From CAWJLE01 sp963843645 (GTDB lineage Bacteria; Chloroflexota; Anaerolineae; DAOTYC01): DNA of 64,000 bases. The stretch is taken from contig CAWJLE010000001.1 in NCBI GenBank assembly GCA_963843645.1, positions 186,001-250,000 of the forward strand, in the 5' to 3' direction. Position numbers and translations under genes: made by a program. This document shows positions 44,801 through 51,324 of this stretch, piece after piece (position 1 is the stretch's first letter; the number at the start of each line of letters is the position of its first letter). Below the pieces are notes generated by a model. It did not search any database. It was not told where the DNA came from and saw only the letters and a list, made by a program, of their open reading frames with translations.

Positions 44801-46431
44801 TGGGCGCCATCCACCAGCTTCAGGGCGATTACGGCGAAGCCGCCCGCCTCTACGAGCAGAGCCTCGAGATCGAACGCGAGCTGGGCGACAAGAGCGGTAT
44901 CGCCACGAGCCTGCACCAGTTGGGCATGATCCACCAGGCTCAGGGCGATTACGGCGAAGCGGCCCGCTGCTACAAGCAGAGCCTCCAGATCGAGCGCGAG
45001 CTCGGCGACAAGAGCGGTATCGCCGCCAGCCTGCACAATTTGGGCGCTATCCACCAGCTTCAGGGCGATTACGGCGAAGCAGCCCGCCTCTACGAGCAAA
45101 GCCTCGCGATCGCGCGCGAGCTGGGCGACAAGAGCGGCATCGCCGCGAGCCTGCACCAGTTGGGCATGATCCACCAGGACCAGGGCGAGTATGGCGAAGC
45201 GGCCCGCTGCTACGAGCAGAGCCTCGAGATCAGGCGGAAGCTGGGCGACAAGCGCGGTATCGCCACCAGCCTGCACAATATGGGCAACATCCACTATGTT
45301 CAGGGCGATTACGACGAAGCGGCCCGTCTCTACGAGCAAAGCCTCCAGACGTTCCAGGAGCTCGGGGCCAAGAGCGAACAGGCCGCCGTCCTGCACCAAC
45401 TGGGCATGATCCACCAGCTTCAGGGCGATTACGACGAAGCGGCCCGCGGCTACGAGCAGAGCCTCGCGATCGCGCGCGAGCTGGGCGACAAGAGCGGCAT
45501 CGCCACGAGCCTGCACCAGTTGGGCACGATCCACCAGGCTCAGGGCGATTACGACGAAGCCGCCCGCCTCTACGAGCAGAGCCTCGAGATCGAGCGCGAG
45601 CTGGGCGACAAGAGCGGCATCGCCGCGAGTCTGGGGCAGATGGGCAGTCTGGCCCAGGAGCAAGGCGATCTGAAAGGGGCGCTGGTCGGGTACGCCCGGG
45701 CGCTGGCCCGGTTCCGAGAGCTCCACGCGCCCGACGCCCAACTCGTGGAACGCTGGCTGAGCCGGCTCAAGGCTCAGGTAGGGGAGGCGCAGTTCGCGGC
45801 CTGGTGGGCGGAGTGCGCAGCGCAGTACCCGGAGATGCAAGCGCTCTCGCCGGCGGACATCCCGGCCGAGGAGGAAGGGGCGTTTACGGACGAATTCGCC
45901 CGCGAGGTCAACGAGGCGTGCAACGTGGTCGTCCAGGCCCTGCGCGCCGGCAACGCCGCGCAGATTGCACAGGCAGGGCAGCAGGTGACCGCGCTCCGGG
46001 AGAAGTACGCCGACGTGGAAGGGGCCGCGCCGTTCCTCGCCGTGCTGCAGGCCATGCTCGCCGGAGAGGACCACGCCGCGCTGGCCGCCGGGCTCACCGG
46101 CCCGTTCCGAGAGATCTACGCCACGATCGTGAAAATGATCGCGGAGGAATCAGCCGCGCCAGACGACCGCCAGGCCCAGCTCGTGGGGCAGATTGTGACG
46201 GACACCGTCGGGGTGATGACGCGGGGCGATCGGGTGCAGCGCGGCCAACATAGGGAGCGCCTGCGTGGGCTGTGCGGGCAGGCCGCCGCCCATCCGGAGC
46301 TGAAGCCGTTCGCCGCGTTCCTGGACGCGGTGATCCGCCTGCTGGAGAGCGGCAAGCCGCCCAGGGTGGACCTGGAGCCGCCGTTCGACGCGGCGTGGCG
46401 GGAGATCTGCGAGAAGGTGGGGCGGAGGTAG
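41851..46431 (+). CDS. CHAT protease - NB-ARC (STAND) - TPR protein
   Basis: 1526 residues. CHAT caspase-like domain (about 150-340) with catalytic His220 in VVHFIGHGNFDES and Cys265 in LVLLSACRAAKAS. STAND NTPase: Walker A GFGGIGKT (420-427), Walker B LVLIFDNCE (501-509), sensor-like LILTSRYTFDLLP and a winged-helix region to about 740. Eleven 40-residue TPR units (832-1271) follow, nine nearly identical, then a helical C-terminal domain (1272-1526). STAND proteins of this build are typically ligand-gated switches; here TPR binding would release NTPase-driven assembly and activate the protease. Two small genes follow on the same strand. Target and trigger are unknown; a defence or cell-death role is inferred from architecture. 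Confidence 0.9.
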   Translation: MTDFTLDVRLSGTGQPHEYRAEAPGAATTFTYRDDLLSVRQRLQALEAGATLGGGPEVRAEVETFGRDLYGRLFSGDLGAHWADLRAAAGGQPVRLRLRVADDAPVLQALPWEFLHDGAGFLVAGRQVFLTRGAADLPDLPAPAAESGPLNVLCIVSHPLNLPDEARFEPDEELAVIYEALDAPLRRGQIDLDVVDETSVTEMQRVLVARDYHVVHFIGHGNFDESHGGYLVIEDESGDATPLPGDRFAALVGGRQVRLVLLSACRAAKASPRAAYLSVAGALLRRGLPAAVAMQYSIRNDSARTFYRTVYQALAANRPLDQAVAEGQQALYLDGGDRQLDWATPVLFTRGAGDWRLGIDAGVTRGAQPGLLQPDAAPAPLGGLGGLEDVGRGFVGRQREQRAIRRAFLQETARAALIHGFGGIGKTILATRVARRLAETERFDGAFGLTVRADLKPEEVLRALNGFLKRCGVDALDAVVLSPAPLPQKIDALVGLLRQMRLVLIFDNCESWLTAVDGRHVVADPEVADLLARLTAGLDRGSKLILTSRYTFDLLPPGRGTGAVLPVPLGEWSPGEAIRRMGALPGLRNADYATRARVYRLIGGHPYVLNLFAERAARSGVDLVLNDVTVADVRREADELGRFFLARIVDDLSASARRLLVRLGALRREEAPRPALEALSGTTRIDVEIDELVGWGLLSPARYDDNLCDDPEMRYRLHALVRERAAARLGEGKERKDALLALAGFYSDEVRLEAVKYSDVRVFNRLEARHYYFAAGEYDRAGEIDSNMTEHLVRWGLLDTARAINRETAEHASGKVRAAALHHWGIVEQERGNYAEATRCYEQSLEIERELGNKSGIASTLDQLGVLHSLQGNVKEAIGYHERSLELRQELGDKHGVAITLHNLGNIHQDQGDYGEAARLYEQSLEIRRELRDKSGIADSLHQLGMIHQAQGDYGEAIRLYEQSLAIARELGDKRGIAQSLGQLGAIHQLQGDYGEAARLYEQSLEIERELGDKSGIATSLHQLGMIHQAQGDYGEAARCYKQSLQIERELGDKSGIAASLHNLGAIHQLQGDYGEAARLYEQSLAIARELGDKSGIAASLHQLGMIHQDQGEYGEAARCYEQSLEIRRKLGDKRGIATSLHNMGNIHYVQGDYDEAARLYEQSLQTFQELGAKSEQAAVLHQLGMIHQLQGDYDEAARGYEQSLAIARELGDKSGIATSLHQLGTIHQAQGDYDEAARLYEQSLEIERELGDKSGIAASLGQMGSLAQEQGDLKGALVGYARALARFRELHAPDAQLVERWLSRLKAQVGEAQFAAWWAECAAQYPEMQALSPADIPAEEEGAFTDEFAREVNEACNVVVQALRAGNAAQIAQAGQQVTALREKYADVEGAAPFLAVLQAMLAGEDHAALAAGLTGPFREIYATIVKMIAEESAAPDDRQAQLVGQIVTDTVGVMTRGDRVQRGQHRERLRGLCGQAAAHPELKPFAAFLDAVIRLLESGKPPRVDLEPPFDAAWREICEKVGRR
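44344..45663 (+). repeat. Eleven 120-bp tandem repeats encoding TPRs
   Basis: Exactly 11 x 120 bases in phase. Consensus unit starts GDYGEAARLYEQSLEI and ends LHQLGMIHQAQ. The first two units are diverged; units 3-11 are close to identical in DNA, differing mainly at positions such as LYEQ/CYEQ/GYEQ and HQAQ/HQLQ/HQDQ. Confidence 0.95.
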
Positions 46432-46463
46432 GACCCCGGGAGGCATTCACCCTCGCCCTGGAT

Positions 46464-46490
46464 CGGGCAGCCACACAGGGCTGCCCCTAC
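46464..46490 (-). repeat. GTAGGGGC-family repeat, inverted pair member
   Basis: Faces the copy at 46503-46530 across 12 bases; the pair can form a 27-bp stem just after the CHAT gene. Confidence 0.75.
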
Positions 46491-46502
46491 CACACCCGGC
46501 CT

Positions 46503-46530
46503 GTAGGGGCAGCCCTGTGTGGCTGCCCGA
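46503..46530 (+). repeat. GTAGGGGC-family repeat, inverted pair member
   Basis: GTAGGGGCAGCCCTGTGTGG then CTGCCCGA, 27 bases before the next start codon. Confidence 0.75.
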
Positions 46531-46557
46531 TTCAACGCCCCAAGGAAGGAGGATACC

Positions 46558-46764
46558 ATGGCGGAGAACGAAGAGGAGATCCAGGTCAGCGTCATCTGCT
46601 GGAAGGACGACAAGCGGTTCAGCTTCTCGCTGAAGTCCGTCACCGAGCCGGTGATCCATTACCTGGGCAAGGGCCTCGAATCGCGGGCGCCGGCGACGAT
46701 TCGCCCGAAGACGTTCGTCGTCAAGTGCCCGTACTGCGGGGCGGACAACGAGGTGGCAATATGA
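46558..46764 (+). CDS. Small acidic protein with a CPYCG motif, unknown function
   Basis: 68 residues; ATG at 46558 after AAGGAGGA. Beta-rich appearance (IQVSVICWKDDKRFSFSLKS), ending FVVKCPYCGADNEVAI. The single CxxC near the C-terminus plus Cys13 could bind a metal or pair with another chain. Its TGA overlaps the next ATG (ATGA), so the two small proteins are made together. It lies 126 bases after the CHAT gene. No family recognised; it may be the sensor, adaptor or protease substrate of the module. Confidence 0.7.
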   Translation: MAENEEEIQVSVICWKDDKRFSFSLKSVTEPVIHYLGKGLESRAPATIRPKTFVVKCPYCGADNEVAI

Positions 46765-47207
46765 ATGTCATCGACGCCGGCCGCGGCAAGCCGCCGTCGG
46801 CGCTGAACCAGGAGTGGATCGATGCGGCCCGCGCGCTGCGCCAGGACGCCTTCAAGCGCCTGGAGGACACGGCGAAGGAGGTGATCGGCCTGGTGACGCT
46901 GCTGTCCGGCATCTACTTCCACGCGATCGCCTTCAGCCAGATCCCACGGGGCAACTCGGACCTGAAGTTCTTCTTCGTCGGGCCGCTGGGTGTGTGGGCG
47001 CTGGCGCTGGTGTTCGCGGTGCTGACCTTCCTGCCCCGCCCGGACGCGTTCAGCCCTTACAGTCCCGACGAGATCCGCGACGCGATCACCGCCGCGGCGG
47101 AGCGCAAGTACCAGGCGCTGCTCGCCAGCTTCGCCCTGCTCGTCCTCAGCCTGGTCTGGCTCGTCGTCGCCGCGTGGGTGTACCTCGACGTGTACGTGGC
47201 GAAGTGA
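46761..47207 (+). CDS. Three-helix membrane protein, unknown function
   Basis: 148 residues, coupled to the previous gene by ATGA. Predicted helices: about 37-58 (VIGLVTLLSGIYFHAIAFS), 70-91 (FFFVGPLGVWALALVFAVLT) and 119-143 (LLASFALLVLSLVWLVVAAW). The N-terminus and the loop between helices 2 and 3 (PRPDAFSPYSPDEIRDAITA) are hydrophilic. No family assigned. As a small membrane protein encoded beside a CHAT-STAND protease it is a candidate effector or target, by analogy with systems in which a protease releases a membrane-acting protein. This is an inference. Confidence 0.72.
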   Translation: MNVIDAGRGKPPSALNQEWIDAARALRQDAFKRLEDTAKEVIGLVTLLSGIYFHAIAFSQIPRGNSDLKFFFVGPLGVWALALVFAVLTFLPRPDAFSPYSPDEIRDAITAAAERKYQALLASFALLVLSLVWLVVAAWVYLDVYVAK

Positions 47208-47392
47208 GGGAGGGCGGCGGTTTGGACCACGAAACGCGCGAAAGAGAACGAAAGACGCGAAAAACGACTTCTCGAGACGACGGTCCAACTCGACCTCTGT
47301 GGCAGCGCACATCGCCCGCTCGGCCAGAAGTCGTTTTTCGCGTCTTTCGTTCCCTTTCGCGCGTTTCGTGGTCCAAACCGCCGCCCTCCTCG
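47208..47392. repeat. ACGAAACGCGCGAAAG-type long inverted repeat
   Basis: Arms of about 60 bases: GGACCACGAAACGCGCGAAA onward and its complement, with an AGAAGTCG inner end and a 55-base loop. It begins directly after the membrane-protein stop and can act as that operon's terminator. Confidence 0.8.
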
Positions 47393-47412
47393 GTGGACAT
47401 AGCGCCCTTCGA

Positions 47413-47441
47413 TTGACATCCCCCCGTGCCCGTGGTATGAT
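47413..47441 (+). promoter_or_regulatory. Consensus-like promoter of ilvD
   Basis: TTGACA (47413-47418), a 17-base spacer rich in C, TATGAT (47436-47441). The leader to the ATG is about 150 bases and contains a GTAGGGGC-type repeat; no leader peptide rich in branched-chain residues was found. Confidence 0.6.
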
Positions 47442-47549
47442 TGGGCGGTGCCTGAAGCAGCCCATCGTGATTGGGACCTGCTACAGGCATTTCATGTTAC
47501 CCCATGGCCATGACCGGGCGACCGCGTGAGTTCGCCCTATACGGATGCC

Positions 47550-47577
47550 TATAGGGGCGACCCGAAGAGGTCGCCCG
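47550..47577 (+). repeat. GTAGGGGC-family repeat (TATAGGGGC variant) in the ilvD leader
   Basis: ATAGGGGCGACCCGAAGAGG then TCGCCCG, 16 bases before the ATG. Confidence 0.6.
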
Positions 47578-47593
47578 CAGAAAGGAAACGCGC

Positions 47594-49267
47594 ATGTCCG
47601 ACCTGAAACCCAGGAGCTTCGACATCACCGATGGCCCCGATCGCGTGGCACACCGGGCGCTGCTCTTCGCCGACGGGCTGACCCGCGCGGACATGAGCAA
47701 GCCGCTGATCGCGATCGTCAACTCGTGGAACGAGATCGTGCCGGGCTGCATCCACCTGCCCATGGTGTCCCGCGCCGTGCACGAGGGCGTCATCGCCGCG
47801 GGCGGCGTGCCGCTGGAGTTCAACACCATCGGCGTATGTGACGGCATGGCCCAGGGCCACGTCGGCATGAAGTACTCGCTGCCCAGCCGCGAGATCATCG
47901 CCGCGTCCATCGAGATCATGCTGGAGGCGCACCGCTTCGACGCGGCCGTCTTCATCTCCAGCTGCGACAAGATCACGCCCGGCATGCTGATGGCCGCCGC
48001 GCGGGTGAACATTCCGTCGATCTTCGTCCCGGCCGGGGCGATGGAAGCCGGCGACGTGGGCGGCCGCAAGATCGCCCTCAGCCAGACGCGCGAGTACGCG
48101 GGCCAGTTCCACGCCGGGCAGATCACTCGCGAAGAGATGGACCGCATCGAGGAGATCGCCTGCCCGTCCGCCGGCACGTGCGCCATGATGGGCACCGCCA
48201 ACTCCATGGCCTGCCTGACCGAGGCGCTCGGCATGTCGCTGCCCACGTCGTCCACCATGCCGGCCACGTCATCGGCCAAGATGCGCAACGCCCGGGAGTC
48301 GGGCGCCCGCATCGTCGACCTGCTGCGCGAGAACCTGCGCCCGTCCGACGTCATGACCGCGGCCGCGCTGGAGAACGCCCTGCGCGTCACCATGGCCATC
48401 GGCGGGTCCACGAACACGATCCTGCACCTGCTGGCGATGGCCCGCGAGATCGGCGTGCCGTTCGACCTGCGCCACGTCGACGAGGTCAGCCGCACCACGC
48501 CCTACGTCGCCTGCGTCATCCCGTCCGGCCCGAACACGATCAACGACCTGCACGCGGCGGGCGGCGTCCCGGCCGTGCTGAAGTCGCTGACGAAGCTGCT
48601 CCAGCCGGAAGCGAAGACGGTCAGCGGCGCGCTGCCCACCATCGGCGAGGTGGCCGCGGCGGCGGAGTGGCCGGACACGACCGTGATTCACTCGACCGAA
48701 GCGCCCATCAAGCCCGATGGCGGCCTGGCCGTATTGTGGGGCAACCTGGCTCCGGAAGGGTCCGTGGTCAAGAAGTCCGCCGCCGTGCCCAAGATGTGGG
48801 TCCACGAAGGGCCGGCAGTCGTCTTCGATTCGATGGAAGCCGCCACGGATGTGGTCGTGGCCGGCGGCGTGCAGCCCGGCTCGGTGATCGTCATCCGCTA
48901 CGAGGGTCCGGTCGGCGGGCCCGGCATGCGCGAGATGCAGATGATCACCGCCATCATGCACGGCATGGGCCTGTCCGAGACGACGGCGTTGGTGACCGAC
49001 GGGCGTTTCTCGGGCTCCACGCGCGGGCCGTGCATCGGCTACGTCAGCCCGGAGGCCGCGCTGGGCGGTCCGCTGGCCTTCGTGCAGAACGGGGACCGGA
49101 TCGCCATCGACATTCCCGCCGGCAGGCTGGAGCTGAGGGTCTCGGACGAGGAGCTGGCGCGCCGCAAGGCCGGCTGGCAGCCGCCCAAGCGACCGACAAA
49201 GGGCATCCTGGGCCTGTATGCCGCCCTGGCCCAGTCCGCCGCCGACGGGGGCGTGTTCAAGTTGTAG
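47594..49267 (+). CDS. ilvD: Dihydroxy-acid dehydratase
   Basis: 557 residues, full length. Fe-S dehydratase of the IlvD/Edd family that makes 2-oxo acids in valine, leucine and isoleucine synthesis. Signature motifs: GVCDGMAQGHVGMKYSLPSR, FISSCDKITPGMLMAA and CPSAGTCAMMGTANSMACLT, together with TDGRFSGSTRGPCIGYVSPE near the C-terminus. AAAGGA precedes the ATG. A second ilvD-like gene follows, so this pair may serve different substrates (for example sugar acids) or be partly redundant. Confidence 0.93.
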   Translation: MSDLKPRSFDITDGPDRVAHRALLFADGLTRADMSKPLIAIVNSWNEIVPGCIHLPMVSRAVHEGVIAAGGVPLEFNTIGVCDGMAQGHVGMKYSLPSREIIAASIEIMLEAHRFDAAVFISSCDKITPGMLMAAARVNIPSIFVPAGAMEAGDVGGRKIALSQTREYAGQFHAGQITREEMDRIEEIACPSAGTCAMMGTANSMACLTEALGMSLPTSSTMPATSSAKMRNARESGARIVDLLRENLRPSDVMTAAALENALRVTMAIGGSTNTILHLLAMAREIGVPFDLRHVDEVSRTTPYVACVIPSGPNTINDLHAAGGVPAVLKSLTKLLQPEAKTVSGALPTIGEVAAAAEWPDTTVIHSTEAPIKPDGGLAVLWGNLAPEGSVVKKSAAVPKMWVHEGPAVVFDSMEAATDVVVAGGVQPGSVIVIRYEGPVGGPGMREMQMITAIMHGMGLSETTALVTDGRFSGSTRGPCIGYVSPEAALGGPLAFVQNGDRIAIDIPAGRLELRVSDEELARRKAGWQPPKRPTKGILGLYAALAQSAADGGVFKL

Positions 49268-49295
49268 GACGAGAGCATCGCCAAAGGGCGCGAGA

Positions 49296-49525
49296 AAAAA
49301 AGACATAAACCACGAAGGACACGAAGAAGAACACAGAGCAAAGAACAGAGAAACAAAACCTTGTGCTCTTTGCGTGAGTTGCCCGTTCTTCTTCCAATCG
49401 TCTGTCTTGTGTCTTCTCTGTCTTTCCTTCGTGCCCCTTCGTGTCCTTCGTGGTGGAATGCCGTTCTGTCGTCTTTGTTTTGGCTTTTCTTTATGTCCCT
49501 TTGTGTTCTTTGTGGTGAGAGTCCT
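49296..49525. repeat. ACACGAAGG-type imperfect long inverted repeat
   Basis: CCACGAAGGACACGAAGAAG on the left; CCTTCGTGTCCTTCGTGG-like and a second degenerate copy on the right. Fills the gap between the two ilvD genes; nothing else seen. Confidence 0.7.
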
Positions 49526-49540
49526 TTCGAGGGAGGAGTA

Positions 49541-51255
49541 ATGATGAGGAGTGATGAGGTCACGAAAGGGCCGACGGCGGTCGGCACATCGCAGCCTGTT
49601 CTATGCGCTGGGGCTGCACGGATGCGGAGCTGAACGGCCCGCTGATCGGCGTGGTGAACGCCCAGAACGAGATCATTCCGGGGCACATGCACCTGGACAC
49701 CATCGCCAAGGCGGTCAAGTCGGGCATCGAGCGGGCGGGCGGCGTGCCCATCGAGTTCCCGGCCATCGGCGTGTGCGACGGCATCGCGATGGGACATCGG
49801 GGATGAACTACTCGCTGGCCAGCCGCGAGCTGATCGCCGACTCGATCGAGGCCATGGCCATGGCGCACCAGTTCGACGGGCTCGTCCTCATCACCAACTG
49901 CGACAAGATCAACCCGGCGATGATGATGGCCGCGGCGCGGCTGAACATCCCCGCCGTCTACATCTCGGGCGGGCCGATGCTGTCCGGTCGCTTCCAGCGG
50001 CAACAGCGTGGACCTGGTCAGCACGTTCGAGGCGGCCGGCCAGGTCGAGACCGGCCGGCTGACGCCCGAGGGTGCGGACGAGCTGGAGCACAGCACCTGC
50101 CCCGGCTGCGGCTGCTGCGCGGGCCTGTTCACAGCCAACAGCATGAACTGCATGGCCGAGGCGCTGGGCCTGGCGCTGCCCGGCAACGGCACGATCCCGG
50201 CGGTGGACAGCCGGCGGCTGCGCCTGGCGAAGCGAAGCCGGGATGCCGCATCGTCGACCTGATCCGGAAGGGCGTCAACACGCGTGACATCCTGACGCGG
50301 GCCGCGTTCGAGAACGCGATCGCCGTGGACATGGCCATCGGCGGCTCCAGCAACACCGCGCTGCATCTCCTGGCCATCGCCCACGACGCCGGCTTCGAGA
50401 TCGACCTGGACACAGTTCGACCAGATCAGCCGCCACACCCCCTACCTGACCAAGCTCAGCCCCTCCGGCACCCACTACATGGAAGACCTGGACGCGGCGG
50501 GCGGCATCCCGGCAGTGATGAACGAGCTGGGCAAACACGGACTGATCTGCGGCTGGACCTGCCGACGGTCACCGGGCAGACGGTCGGCGAGAACGTCAAG
50601 CGAGCGCGCGGATCCTCCGGCCCGACGTCATCCGGTCGGTGGACGACCCGTACCGGAAGGACGGCGGCATCGCCATCCTGCGCGGCAACCTGGCTCCGGA
50701 CGGCGCGGTCGTCAAGCAGTCGGCGGTGATCCCGAAGCATGTTGAAGTGCAGAGGTCACGGCGCGCGTGTTCGACTCCGAGGACGAGGCCATCGAGGCCA
50801 TCCTCGGCGGCAAGCATCCGGAAGGGCGACATGGTCGTCATCCGCTACGAGGGCCCGAAGGGCGGCCCCGGCATGCGTGAGATGCTGATGCCGACCGCGT
50901 CCCTGATGGGCATGGGCCTGGGCGAGGACGTCGCGCTGATGACCGACGGGCGCTTCTCGGGCGCGACGCGCGGCGCGGCCATCGGCCACGTCTCGCCCGA
51001 AGCGGCGGAAGGCGGCCCCATCGGCTGGCTGCAGGACGGCGACGTGATCGAGATCGACATTCCGAATCGCACGCTGAACGTGAAGCTTTCCGACGGCCGA
51101 GCTGGCGCAGCGCAAAGCCGCCTGGCACCCCATCGAGCCGCGGGTCAAGGGCGGGTATCTGGCCCGGTACGCGTGCGATGGTGACGTCGGCGAGCCACGG
51201 CGCTGTGCTTGAAGACGCCGTAAGGCGCGTATTGGGAGAGACTTCCGAAGTTTGA
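49541..51255 (+). CDS. ilvD: Second dihydroxy-acid dehydratase (IlvD family), several frameshifts
   Basis: Start ATG at 49541 after GGAGGAG. Correct reading alternates frames but recovers most of the family: SLFYALGWTDAELNGPLIGV, GVPIEFPAIGVCDGIAMGH, MNYSLASRELIADSIEAMA, VLITNCDKINPAMMMAAARL, CPGCGCCAGLFTANSMNCMA, MLMPTASLMGMGLGEDVALM and TDGRFSGATRGAAIGHVSPE. At least seven single-base breaks lie between 49570 and 51175. The tail, corrected near 51172, reads ARMVTSASHGAVLEDAVRR and stops at 51255 inside the following palindrome; uncorrected it would stop at 51212. It differs clearly from the first IlvD and looks more like the bacterial type with LVTSA-like C-terminus. Confidence 0.8.
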
Positions 51256-51271
51256 GAAACTTCGGAAGTCT
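51239..51271 (+). terminator. ACTTCCG-family palindrome overlapping the second ilvD 3' end
   Basis: AGACTTCCGAAGTTT and complement around GAG, followed by TTTT, the best terminator-like copy in the window. Confidence 0.75.
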
Positions 51272-51324
51272 TTTCTCTCCGCCTATGCCCCGTCCGTCCC
51301 CAGGCAAGGAGCAGACTCAACTCG

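Noticed and set aside
44344..45663. Regular 120-bp tandem repeats resembling an array element such as CRISPR
   Set aside because: There are no unique spacers; the whole unit is coding, in phase and gives TPR motifs.
44608..46074. Long open frame of 488 codons on the minus strand opposite the TPR array
   Set aside because: It mirrors the repeat period and codon pattern of the CHAT gene; a repeat lacking stops in that frame yields a long frame automatically. No start site or motif supports it.
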